DNA of 64,000 nt from Arthrobacter sp. NicSoilB8 (GTDB taxonomy: Bacteria; Actinomycetota; Actinomycetes; Actinomycetales; Micrococcaceae), in NCBI RefSeq assembly GCF_019977355.1, contig NZ_AP024655.1, positions 1,054,001 through 1,118,000 on the forward strand, read 5' to 3'. Made by a program: the position numbers and the translations under genes. Positions 48,505-57,146 of the stretch are shown here, in pieces (within the stretch, counting starts at the first letter, position 1; each line of letters opens with the position of its first letter). The notes under the pieces were generated by a model, which saw nothing but the letters and a program-made list of their open reading frames with translations, was not told where the DNA came from and made no database searches.

Positions 48505-50205
48505 TCAGCCGCGCAGCATCCACGCGGCGTTGTTCGGCTGCAGCCAGCCGTCCTCGGCCAGCGGCGCGGCGCTGAGCAGTACGGTACCGGAGGGCAGCCG
48601 CACGGGTTCCGTTCCCATGGCGACGGCGACGAGGAAGTGCGCGTTGCGTTCGCAGATCAGCAGGTTCCCGGCCTCGACCCGCCAGCTGCCGCCGTCGTCC
48701 GCGGTGAAGACCTCGTTTTTCCACAGCTGCCGGCGCAGCTCCAGCGCCGCCTTGGTGAGGTTCAGGGCGGACTGCGGGTCTTGCTGCTGCAGTTCGATCG
48801 CATGGGTTCCCCAGCCCGTGGGGACGGGGAGCCACGGATCCGCGGCGGGTTCACCCAGCGAGAAGCCGTGGTTCAACGCCGCGTCCTTGGTCCACGGCAG
48901 CGGGACGCGGGCGCCGTCGCGGCAGACGCCGCCGCGGGCCCACATCGGATCCACCCGGGCCTCCACCGGAACGTCGACCTCCGGCAAGCCGAGCTCCTGG
49001 CCCTGGTAGAGGTACGCGGCACCGGGCAGTCCGAGCAATGCCACCAGGGCCGCCCGCGCCCGCGTACTGCCGAGTTCGCCGCCGCCGAACCTCGTGACGG
49101 AGCGGACGATGTCGTGGTTTTCCAGCGCCCACGTGGGGGCGGCGCCGTGGAGCTGCCGGGCGGCTTCGAGCTCGTTCCCGACGGCGGCCCACGCTTCCGG
49201 GTCCCAGCCGACCTTTACGAACGCGAACGCGAAGGCCTGCTGCATCTCGTCCGCGCGGGTGTAGCGGGCGGCACGGGCCGGTTCCAGGTTGACCTCGCCC
49301 ACCAGCAGGCGGTGCGGCTCATACTTCTCGGCGAGAGTGCGCCAGCGGCGGTAGACCTCGTGGACGTCCTCCTGGTCCGAGACCTGCGGGTTGGACCGCA
49401 GCCCGTCCACCACCCCGCCCGTGGAGGGCGAGTCCGGCAGCCCGTCGGCCTTGAACAGTGCATGCGCCACGTCGATCCGCAGCCCGTCCACACCTTTGTC
49501 GAACCAGAAGCGCAGCACGCCGTCGAAGTAATCGCCGACGGCGGGATTGCGCCAGTTCCAGTCCGGCTGCCCGGCCGAGAACAGGTGCAGGTACCAGTCC
49601 TTGTCCGTCGCCGAACCCGGACTCGCGCGGCTCCAGGCCCGGCCGCCGAACACGCTCTGCCAGTTGTTCGGCGGCATGTCGTTGGTTGAATCGTCGGCAG
49701 CTGAGCCGTCCGCGTCCGCGGCGTCAGACGCAATGCCGACGCCGCCGTCGTCGGACATGCCCAGTGGACCCGGCACAAAGTGGAACATGTCCCGCTCCGG
49801 CGAGCCCGGGCCGGCCCCGAGGGCCGCCTGGAACAGCGGGTGCTCCGAGGAGCAGTGGTTGGGGACGACGTCGAGCAGGATCCGCAGGCCCAGCGCGTGC
49901 GCGTTGGAAAGCAGAACATCGAACTGTTCCATGGTGCCGAACAGCGGGTCCACGCCGCAGTAGTCGGTCACGTCGTAGCCCTGGTCCACCTGCGGGGAGG
50001 GCTGGAACGGGGTCATCCAGATGCCGTCGACGCCGAGGGACGCGATGTAGGGCAGCCGGGCGATGAGCCCGGCGAGGTCGCCCACGCCGTCGCCGTCGCC
50101 GTCGGCGAAGGAGCGCGGGTAGACCTCGTAGATGACGGCGGACTGCCACCAGTCGGCGGCCGGCGCAAGAGCGGTCCCCTCCACAGGTCCAGACAGAGAG
50201 ATCAT
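48505..50205 (-). CDS. GH13 alpha-glucosidase-type glycoside hydrolase
   Basis: A 566-residue cytoplasmic enzyme from ATG 50205, which overlaps the permease stop by 4 bp. GH13 regions are clear: DVVPNH (112-117), GLRIDVAH with nucleophile Asp245, LLVGEVNL with acid/base Glu304, and LENHDIVRS with Asp365. An Asp/Ala-rich insertion lies at about 151-176, between the (beta/alpha)8 strands. It probably hydrolyses the oligosaccharide brought in by the adjacent transporter (maltose/isomaltose or trehalose type). Its C-terminal tail also occurs as a fragment at 17.2 kb. Confidence 0.92.
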   Translation of the reverse strand: MISLSGPVEGTALAPAADWWQSAVIYEVYPRSFADGDGDGVGDLAGLIARLPYIASLGVDGIWMTPFQPSPQVDQGYDVTDYCGVDPLFGTMEQFDVLLSNAHALGLRILLDVVPNHCSSEHPLFQAALGAGPGSPERDMFHFVPGPLGMSDDGGVGIASDAADADGSAADDSTNDMPPNNWQSVFGGRAWSRASPGSATDKDWYLHLFSAGQPDWNWRNPAVGDYFDGVLRFWFDKGVDGLRIDVAHALFKADGLPDSPSTGGVVDGLRSNPQVSDQEDVHEVYRRWRTLAEKYEPHRLLVGEVNLEPARAARYTRADEMQQAFAFAFVKVGWDPEAWAAVGNELEAARQLHGAAPTWALENHDIVRSVTRFGGGELGSTRARAALVALLGLPGAAYLYQGQELGLPEVDVPVEARVDPMWARGGVCRDGARVPLPWTKDAALNHGFSLGEPAADPWLPVPTGWGTHAIELQQQDPQSALNLTKAALELRRQLWKNEVFTADDGGSWRVEAGNLLICERNAHFLVAVAMGTEPVRLPSGTVLLSAAPLAEDGWLQPNNAAWMLRG

Positions 50206-51140
50206 TTGCTCGCGCCCGCGGTGAGGCCTTCGACGATCCGCCGCTGGAAGATCAGCACCATAATGACCAACGGTACGGTGACGATCACGCCGGCGGCCAT
50301 CTGCTCGCCGAAGGGCGCCTGGAATTCGGTGGCGCCGGTGAACTTGGAGATCGCCACGGTGGCGGTCTGGATTTTGGGGTCGTTGATCATGGACAGCGCG
50401 ATGATGAATTCGTTCCAACTGTGGATGAAGGTCAGGATCGCGGTGGTGAAGACGCCCGGCGCGGCGAGCGGCAGCAGCACCCGGCGGAACGCCTGCCACT
50501 TGGTGCAGCCGTCGATCATCGCGGCTTCCTCGAGGTCGAACGGCAGGGCCTTCATGAACGTGGTGAGGTTCCAGACCGCCAGCGGGATCGCGAAGGACAG
50601 GCTGGGGACGATCATCGCCTGGTACGTGTTGATCCAGCCGAGGTCCGTGAAGAGGCGCAGCAGCGGCACCACCACGGAGATGCCGGGGAACATCGACGTC
50701 GCGATGATCACGCCCAGGATCACCGACTTGAAGCGGAAGTTCAGCCGGGAGATCGCGTAGGCGGCGAAGACGCCGAGGAGCAGCGCGAACGCCGTGGTAG
50801 TGCCGGCCACGATCAGGGAGTTCAGCAGGGCCTGTCCGAACATGGTGGAGCCGTCGAACACCTTGGCGTAGTTCTCCAGCGAGAACGGAGCCGGCAGCAG
50901 GGTGTTGTCGAAAATGTCGGCGGTGCGGCGGAGGCTGGAGACCAGCATCCAGTAGAAGGGCGCCAGGCAGTAGGCGAAGATCAGCGCCAGGCCCAGATAC
51001 ACCGAGTAGGAGCGCCAGGTGCGCTGGGTTTTCGGTTTTCCGGAATGGCCGACGGCGGTGCTTGCGTCGGGCGCGACGGCGCCGGAGGCGATCGGTGCAC
51101 CAGAGGAGGTGGCGGCGTTGCGGAGGTCGGAGATGGTCAT
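50202..51140 (-). CDS. Sugar ABC transporter permease (MalG type)
   Basis: A 312-residue permease with six helices. The EAA coupling loop reads DLEEAAMIDGCTKWQAFRRV then LLPLAAPGVFTT, and the last residues are a membrane helix. An N-terminal cytoplasmic Ala/Ser-rich stretch of 40 residues precedes helix 1. It overlaps both neighbours by 4 bp. Confidence 0.92.
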   Translation of the reverse strand: MTISDLRNAATSSGAPIASGAVAPDASTAVGHSGKPKTQRTWRSYSVYLGLALIFAYCLAPFYWMLVSSLRRTADIFDNTLLPAPFSLENYAKVFDGSTMFGQALLNSLIVAGTTTAFALLLGVFAAYAISRLNFRFKSVILGVIIATSMFPGISVVVPLLRLFTDLGWINTYQAMIVPSLSFAIPLAVWNLTTFMKALPFDLEEAAMIDGCTKWQAFRRVLLPLAAPGVFTTAILTFIHSWNEFIIALSMINDPKIQTATVAISKFTGATEFQAPFGEQMAAGVIVTVPLVIMVLIFQRRIVEGLTAGASK

Positions 51141-52174
51141 CGGGTGGCCTCGGCCTTCTGGGTGGTTGCCTTGGTGCGGGACTTCTTCGAGATCAGCTTC
51201 AGTTCTTTGGCACCGGTGACGTCGGCGCCGAGCACCTTCACGAACACGATCGCGACGACGGCGACGTAGAGGAAGAGCATGATCGCGAACGCGGAGGCGG
51301 AGCCGTAGCGGAGCTGGTTTGATTCATCCCAGGCCAGCATGGAGAGGGTTTCCACGGATTCCTTGCCGGGGCCGATCAGCACAAAGGGAAGGTCGAACAT
51401 GCGCAGGGCGTCGAGCATGCGGAACAGCACGGCGACCAGCAATGTGGGCTTGACCAGCGGGAGGGTGATGGAGCCGAGCTGGCGCCACCAGCCGGCGCCG
51501 TCGATCTTGGCGGCTTCGTAGACTTCGCCGGGGATGACCTGCATGCCGGCGAGGACCAGGAGGCCGATGAACGGGGCGGTCTTCCAGACCTCGGCGATGA
51601 TGATGGCCGCGCGAGAGGCGTTACCCTCGGCGGTCCAGAGGATTTCGCTGCCCAGCAGGGTGTTGGCAATGCCGTCGGACTGGAAGATCCAGCGCCACAG
51701 CAGGCCGGAGACGGCGGTGGGCACGGCCCAGGGGACCAGGATGCTGGCGCGCAGGAAGGACCGGCCGCGGAAGGCCCGGTTCATGGCGAGGGCCAGGCAC
51801 AGGCCCAGGACGGTCTCGAGGAACACCGTGGTGACGGTGAAGAAGGTGGTGTTGCCGAGCGCGTTGAGGAAGCGCCGCCCGGTTTCGCCCACGAAGAGGT
51901 CGGCGTAGTTGGCCAGGCCCACGAAGGATTCGACGTCGGCCACGAAGCCGTCCGCGTCCAGCCCGGATTCGGCGCGGAACAGGGACTGGTGCACCGCGGC
52001 GAGCAACGGGTACACGATCACCAGGGCCAGGACCAGGATGGTGGGGGAGAGCAGCAGCGCGGCCATGCGGCCTTCGCCGGGAGTGCGGGTGCCGCAGTTG
52101 CCGCGTTTGCGCGGGCTGGCTGGTTGGGGCGTGCCGGTCTGCGCGCCGGCGGGCGGGGCTGTCGTCGTCGTCAT
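51137..52174 (-). CDS. Sugar ABC transporter permease (MalF type)
   Basis: A 345-residue permease with six helices and the EAA loop EVYEAAKIDGAGWWRQLGSI then TLPLVKPTLLVAV. The N terminus is a Pro/Thr-rich cytoplasmic tail, and the C terminus a basic KKSRTKATTQK tail. It lies 79 bp downstream of the solute-binding protein gene and is coupled to MalG by a 4-bp overlap. Confidence 0.92.
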   Translation of the reverse strand: MTTTTAPPAGAQTGTPQPASPRKRGNCGTRTPGEGRMAALLLSPTILVLALVIVYPLLAAVHQSLFRAESGLDADGFVADVESFVGLANYADLFVGETGRRFLNALGNTTFFTVTTVFLETVLGLCLALAMNRAFRGRSFLRASILVPWAVPTAVSGLLWRWIFQSDGIANTLLGSEILWTAEGNASRAAIIIAEVWKTAPFIGLLVLAGMQVIPGEVYEAAKIDGAGWWRQLGSITLPLVKPTLLVAVLFRMLDALRMFDLPFVLIGPGKESVETLSMLAWDESNQLRYGSASAFAIMLFLYVAVVAIVFVKVLGADVTGAKELKLISKKSRTKATTQKAEATR

Positions 52175-52253
52175 TCTGGGAACCTCACTGGGGTTGCAGC
52201 TGCCGGGCCGGCCGGGATGAACCGGCAGGCCCGGCTGTTGCTATGGGGCGGAA

Positions 52254-53573
52254 TTACTTGGCGGAGAGCTCGGTGAGCTTGGCCTGCATGTCGTTCAGGG
52301 CCGTGTCCGTGTCCTTCTTGCCGGTGATGGCCGCGTACGCCTCTTCCTGGATCGCCTTGGTGGTGGCGCCGTACTGAACCACCTTGGGGCGGGGCTGGGC
52401 GTTGTTCAGCGAGGTCAGCAGGGTGGGGAAGAACGGGCGCTTGGCGACGACGGCGGGGTCCGCGTAAAGGGAGGCGTACGCCGGGGCGCGGGAGGACAGG
52501 GCGAGGCGCTTCTTGGCCTGCCTTTCGCTGGTGAAGAACTTGATGAATTCCAGGGCGGTGGCCTTGTTGGCGGTGAAGGGCGAGATGGCGAGGCTGCGGC
52601 CGCCGAGGGTGGAGACGCCGGGGCCGTCGGTGCCCGGGATGGAGGTGATGCCGAACTTGCCGGCCACCTTGCTGGAGCCGTCCGTGGCGCTCAGGGAGGC
52701 GTGCAGGAAGGGCCAGTTGCGCAGGAAGACCAGCTTGCCGTCCTGGAACGCGCGGCGGCCCTGCTCTTCGAGGTAGGTGATGGCGTCGGAGGGGAAGAGG
52801 CCTTCCTTGAAGCCGTCCACCAGCAGGTTCAGGCCCTTCTTGGCCTCGGGGGTGTTGACGGTGGGCTTGCCCTCGGCGTCCACCACGGTGCCGCCGGCGG
52901 AGGCCACGGCCTCGGAGAAGTTGACCGTGAGGGCCTCGTTCTTGTCGAACTGGCCGGCGTAGCAGGACATGCCCGCGGCCTGGGGGAGGGCCAGGATGGC
53001 CTTGCAGGCGGTCTTCATCTCGTCCCAGGTCTTGGGCGGGGCGGCGATGCCGGCGGCCTTGAGCAGGTCCGAGCGGAAGTAGAACAGCGCGCCGTCGGTG
53101 TAATACGGGGCGCCGACCAGGGAGTCCCGGTACGTCGCGGCGTTGACGGTGGCGGGGATCATCTTGTCCGTGGGGATCGCGTCCGCGGGCAGCGGCATGA
53201 TCCACTTGTTGGCGGCGAACTCGGAGGTCCAGACGACGTCCAGGTTCAGCACGCTGAAGGTATCCGACTTGATCTGGGCGTTCTGGATGAGCTGCTGGCG
53301 CTGCTGGTCCGCGGAGTCCGGCAGTTCGATGAACGTGACCTTCTCCTCCGGATGGGCGGCGTTCCATTCCTCGATGCTCTTGTTCGCGGCGCCGGAAGCG
53401 TCGCGGTTGGAGACGTAGTTGATGGGGCCCTTGCCCTCGAAGGACGCGGCGGCCTTCGGGGCGCTCTTCGCGTCCGTGGCGGTCCCGCCGCAGCCGGTGA
53501 GGGCGACGGCGGCGACGGTCAGGGATGCGGTGGTGGCGAGAAGAGTCTGCCAGGTGCGGCGGCGCTGCCTCAT
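52254..53573 (-). CDS. Sugar ABC transporter solute-binding lipoprotein (family 1)
   Basis: A 439-residue protein. The signal sequence with basic start MRQRRRTWQTLLATT and lipobox VALTGCGG is followed by an SBP_bac_1 fold (VTFIELPDSADQQRQQLIQN, YRDSLVGAPYYTDGALFYFR, PPKTWDEMKTACKAIL). It delivers an oligosaccharide to the MalF/MalG pair. No ATPase gene is in the cluster, so a shared MsiK-type ATPase encoded elsewhere is likely (inference). Confidence 0.92.
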   Translation of the reverse strand: MRQRRRTWQTLLATTASLTVAAVALTGCGGTATDAKSAPKAAASFEGKGPINYVSNRDASGAANKSIEEWNAAHPEEKVTFIELPDSADQQRQQLIQNAQIKSDTFSVLNLDVVWTSEFAANKWIMPLPADAIPTDKMIPATVNAATYRDSLVGAPYYTDGALFYFRSDLLKAAGIAAPPKTWDEMKTACKAILALPQAAGMSCYAGQFDKNEALTVNFSEAVASAGGTVVDAEGKPTVNTPEAKKGLNLLVDGFKEGLFPSDAITYLEEQGRRAFQDGKLVFLRNWPFLHASLSATDGSSKVAGKFGITSIPGTDGPGVSTLGGRSLAISPFTANKATALEFIKFFTSERQAKKRLALSSRAPAYASLYADPAVVAKRPFFPTLLTSLNNAQPRPKVVQYGATTKAIQEEAYAAITGKKDTDTALNDMQAKLTELSAK

Positions 53574-53710
53574 GTGTTGCTCCTTGTTTCGTGGGTTGTG
53601 CGGGTGGGATTGGTGCGGGTGGTTTGGTGCATGCGGAATCGCGGCGGGTAGCCTGATGGCACGGGGGAGTGCCGGCTGTCGCCGTGGGTAGTGGTGTTTC
53701 GGGGTTTTGG

Positions 53711-54718
53711 CTAGCTGGTGGGTGCTGGGGTGCCGGCCGGTGTTGAGTTGGGCGGCGCGGTGGAGCCGCGCTCGATCAGCCGGTGCGGCATGATCTTCGG
53801 CCCCAGGTCGCGGGAGCGGAGCAGCTTTTTCACGGCCATCCGCCCCATGTCCTCGAGCGGCTGGGCCATTGTGCTCAGGGGTGGGTTCACGTGCAGGGAG
53901 GTGGAGGTATTGTCGAAGCCCAGGACGGAGACATCCTCCGGCACCCGGAGCCCGCGCCGCTGCAGTTCATTGACGACGGCGGCGCCCATCTCGTCGCTCA
54001 TCGCGAAGATCGCGGTGAGGCCGGGGGCCTGCTGCAACAATGCGTCCGCGCCGGCGGCGCCGCTTTCGTAGAAGAAGCTGCCGGTCGCAGTGATGGGCGT
54101 GCAGTTCGCTTCGGTCATGGCGCGCAGATACCCGCGTTTGCGGGGCTGGGCAACATAGACCGACGCCGGATCCCCGGTCAGGAGGCCGATGCACCGGTGG
54201 CCGAGCCGCAGCAGGTGACGGGTCGCGTCGTATGCTGCCTGCTCGTCGTCGATGGCCACACTGGGGGAGCCCGACTTGTCGCTGATGGCGACAGAGATGA
54301 TGGGGACGTTGGGCCCCAGCAGCTGCCTGGTCTCCGGCGTGATCACCGCGGAGATGAGGATGACGCCGGCGGCCCGGTAGGTGCGCAGGGTCCGAAGGTA
54401 GCCCGCGATGTAGGCGGACTTGGCGCCGGTGCGGCCGAGCATCACGGCGTAGCCGCGTTCCTGGGCTTCCTCCTCCACGCCCTGCATGACCTGGGAGGCC
54501 AGGGCGTCGGAGACCATGGGGGCGAGCAGCCCGATAACGGACGTTTGCCGGGTCTTCAGGCCCCGGGCGAGGTAGTCCGTCTCGTAGCTGAGGCTCTTGA
54601 CCGCAGTTTCGACGCGTTCCCGCGTCTCGTCTGAGTAGCCCACCAGCCCGTTGACAACCCGGGAAACGGTGGCCGGGGAGACGCCGGCGTGCTTGGCGAC
54701 ATCGCGGATGGTGACCAC
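53711..54718 (-). CDS. LacI-family transcriptional regulator
   Basis: A 335-residue repressor from GTG 54718, chosen because GGGAGGAGGAAC lies just upstream and the DNA-binding domain starts at once: VTIRDVAKHAGVSPATVSRV, VNGLVGYSDETRERVETAVK. The periplasmic-binding-like effector domain is complete (ISVAISDKSGSPSVAIDDEQ, VSVLGFDNTSTSLHVNPPLS). It is the first gene of the sugar cluster and probably controls it, and itself through the operators at 54779. Confidence 0.92.
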   Translation of the reverse strand: MVTIRDVAKHAGVSPATVSRVVNGLVGYSDETRERVETAVKSLSYETDYLARGLKTRQTSVIGLLAPMVSDALASQVMQGVEEEAQERGYAVMLGRTGAKSAYIAGYLRTLRTYRAAGVILISAVITPETRQLLGPNVPIISVAISDKSGSPSVAIDDEQAAYDATRHLLRLGHRCIGLLTGDPASVYVAQPRKRGYLRAMTEANCTPITATGSFFYESGAAGADALLQQAPGLTAIFAMSDEMGAAVVNELQRRGLRVPEDVSVLGFDNTSTSLHVNPPLSTMAQPLEDMGRMAVKKLLRSRDLGPKIMPHRLIERGSTAPPNSTPAGTPAPTS

Positions 54719-54778
54719 TGTTCCTCCTCCCTGAGGTGTTTGCTGGGGTTCGTAACCCGTCATGGCGACGGGCTACGC

Positions 54779-54800
54779 AAACGGTTTACGTAAACGGTTT
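54779..54800. promoter_or_regulatory. LacI-type operator: paired AAACGGTTT boxes
   Basis: AAACGGTTT occurs at 54779-54787 and 54792-54800 and the two boxes frame the perfect palindrome TTTACGTAAA (54785-54794). A related TTTCGTAAAC follows near 54847. They lie 60-80 bp upstream of the regulator's start, as expected for autoregulation. Confidence 0.65.
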
Positions 54801-54968
54801 CGTTCGATGCAGTTTCAACAGTAAGGGGTGGGTGCGGGATCGTGTTGCGTTTCGTAAACGAGGGGCGGCGAAGTCCGGGAAGTCGGGAAGTTGGGGGCCG
54901 TCATCCCCGTGGCGGTAGGGTACCTGATGTGGCAGCACTGGGCTGCTTCTTTCAGACTGGGGTATCCG

Positions 54969-56060
54969 ATGGCTGTAGAGCTTGGTCTTTGGCGGGTTGA
55001 TGACGTTCCGCGGAGAATTCCGATGACAGCAATGCCGCTGGAATCGAAGCTAGAAAGCCTCATTCTTCAAGATCCGGAGATCCTCGAAGCAAAACTGCTG
55101 CTAATCGGGAGTCAGGTACCTACGGGATATGGGAAGTTCATAGATATTCTGGGTGTGGATTCGGAAGGAACGCTCCACATCTTGGAGCTAAAGAGAGACC
55201 GAACCCCCCGGGAAGTTGTTGCCCAAACACTCGATTACGCCTCATGGGTGGAAGGCCTCGGCAACGAGGAAGTTCGGAGCATATTTGAAAGCGGGCATCC
55301 CGGGAAGAACTTCGACGAGGAGTTTGCCAGTCGTTTTGACGGGGCTCCGGTTCCTGACGAGCTAAATTCGAGTCACAATATGACCATTGTGGCCAGCGAC
55401 CTGGATCCCAGTACCCAGCGGATCGTGTCATATCTCAATCGGTCCCACGGCGTACCGATCAACGCCATGATCTTTCGGTATTTTGTCGACGAAGGCCACG
55501 AGTACCTGGCGCGGACATGGCTGATTGACGAGGACACTCCAGTGCCTGCAGGAGTCGGAACCAAGGGTTCCACACGGGCTGCCTGGAATGGCCAGGATTG
55601 GTACGTAGCATTCGGAACCGATGGTGCGTCGCGCTCGTGGGCGGACGCGTCAACATATGGATTCGTCTCCGCGGGTGGCGCAGACTGGTACTCAAGGACC
55701 CTGAAGAGCCTTCCCTTGGGGGCACGCGTTTTTGTCCATGTTCCAAAAAAGGGGTATGTGGGCGTCGGCACCGTCGCGGGCAAGGCCATGCCAGCTGACT
55801 CTGCTGAATTGCAAATACAGGGGGAAACACGGCCCTTCCGCTCACTTAGTCTCGAGGGCTTGTACGCGCATCCGGACGCGGGCGAAGGTGTGGACACGGC
55901 AGAATACGTGGTTCCCATCAAATGGACCGACACCGTGCTCATCGAGGATGCATACTGGCGAGAAGGAATGTTCGCCAACCAGAACAGTGCCTGCAAACTA
56001 AGGAACCAGTTCACGATAGACGAGTTGTCGAGACGCTTTGGGTTGGCTGCACGCCAATAG
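54969..56060 (+). CDS. NucS-like (DUF91) PD-(D/E)XK nuclease-domain protein
   Basis: A 363-residue protein from ATG 54969. The N-terminal domain has the nuclease core YGKFIDILGVDSEGTLHILE then LKRDRTPREVVAQTLDYASW: Asp59, Glu73-x-Lys75 and Gln86. This is the arrangement of the NucS/DUF91 nuclease domain, though the N-terminal NucS DNA-binding domain is absent. The C-terminal 200 residues are unrecognised. GC is lower than in genes to the left. Next to a GIY-YIG protein and a helicase, it suggests a defence or DNA-repair island. Confidence 0.75.
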   Translation: MAVELGLWRVDDVPRRIPMTAMPLESKLESLILQDPEILEAKLLLIGSQVPTGYGKFIDILGVDSEGTLHILELKRDRTPREVVAQTLDYASWVEGLGNEEVRSIFESGHPGKNFDEEFASRFDGAPVPDELNSSHNMTIVASDLDPSTQRIVSYLNRSHGVPINAMIFRYFVDEGHEYLARTWLIDEDTPVPAGVGTKGSTRAAWNGQDWYVAFGTDGASRSWADASTYGFVSAGGADWYSRTLKSLPLGARVFVHVPKKGYVGVGTVAGKAMPADSAELQIQGETRPFRSLSLEGLYAHPDAGEGVDTAEYVVPIKWTDTVLIEDAYWREGMFANQNSACKLRNQFTIDELSRRFGLAARQ

Positions 56061-56112
56061 ACGGGCGCCGGGTTATTAGAGTTGGGCGGGCGACCGATAG
56101 TCGGAGTTGTCG

Positions 56113-57111
56113 CTAGAGGATGCTGTAACGGTTATCACTGACTGTGATCGGCACACGTTGCCCCACAACGACAATTTGCCGCATTATTCGGACGTCCATG
56201 CTGAGGCGCCCGGATCGACTCCCGTTGGGATTCCAGCCGACCCACTGCGTTCGGCCCTGAAAGGTCAAAAGTACCTGGGTGACTGTCTCAGGGAATCCAC
56301 ACTTTGCGGCGGCGGGAATTCGCAGGTAGCTACGATTTCGGTCCTTCTCACTCATGACTTGTGAGAATAAAGTAGTCTGTGTTGCTGGCGGGATGGGCCG
56401 CAAAGGCTCGGTGCTTGGATCGTAAAGTTGGCCGGTGGGGTCTCTAGAAACATCAGAAAGAACCTTCTGACGGCTGGAGCCGGTTGTATTGCCCTTTGAT
56501 CTTGCTGTGGAAACTTTGTAATTGGATAATCCATGATGTTTGTATACCCCGCGGCGAACCTCCATATTTGCGAACGGTGCGACCCGCTCGGGATCAAAGA
56601 GCTGCGCCTTTTGGCTAGGGGATAGACTTTTGGAAAATGCCTTGATTAAGGACTGTTCTTGTTTGTCGACATTGTTGCAGGCTGCGAAGTGCACATGGCA
56701 GTCATCCAAATGCAGGAACGTTTTGAGCCACCATCCTCCTGAATGTGGAGAGGTCTTGCCCAGTTTAGTTGTGTAGTACGAGCCAACTCTGCCCCGCAGC
56801 GACGTACTGGCTAGCCCAACGTAGAGCACCGAGGCGTTGGGCACCCATAAGTCCCCCAGGCGCGCAGCAACTTGGCTCTCATTCGCCAAGCGACCATCCA
56901 CTCGAATGTCAGGGCAGAGCTTTAGCAGTCGAGCGATTGCCGCGAAGTCCGCCTCGTATTCCGGATGCGAACCGATGCCGTCCGCCTCGTCTGCTGTTGT
57001 CGAGACGATATAGATTCCAGGGACATCAAGTGGTACGGGCTGTTTCCACTTCACTGTGCCGGTGGTCGTGGGATCACAAAGACCGAACAGCTCCTGCACC
57101 GAGATCGCCAT
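56113..57111 (-). CDS. GIY-YIG-type nuclease with an unknown C-terminal domain
   Basis: A 332-residue protein. The N-terminal half shows a GIY-YIG fold: PGIYIVSTT (GIY 32-34), VLYVGLASTSLRGRVGSYY (YVG 97-99, Arg106/108) and the likely metal-binding Glu152 in KQEQSLIKAF. A spacer of about 45 residues splits the two sequence halves of the motif. The C-terminal part (YLRIPAAAKCGFPETVTQVL, WVGWNPNGSRSGRLSMDVRI) may be a DNA-binding domain; a B3/EcoRII-N-like fold is only a guess. It is divergent from the helicase gene and convergent with the NucS-like gene. Confidence 0.65.
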   Translation of the reverse strand: MAISVQELFGLCDPTTTGTVKWKQPVPLDVPGIYIVSTTADEADGIGSHPEYEADFAAIARLLKLCPDIRVDGRLANESQVAARLGDLWVPNASVLYVGLASTSLRGRVGSYYTTKLGKTSPHSGGWWLKTFLHLDDCHVHFAACNNVDKQEQSLIKAFSKSLSPSQKAQLFDPERVAPFANMEVRRGVYKHHGLSNYKVSTARSKGNTTGSSRQKVLSDVSRDPTGQLYDPSTEPLRPIPPATQTTLFSQVMSEKDRNRSYLRIPAAAKCGFPETVTQVLLTFQGRTQWVGWNPNGSRSGRLSMDVRIMRQIVVVGQRVPITVSDNRYSIL

Positions 57112-57146
57112 GGGCCAATCCTAAATGACACCCCGGACGCCAGACA

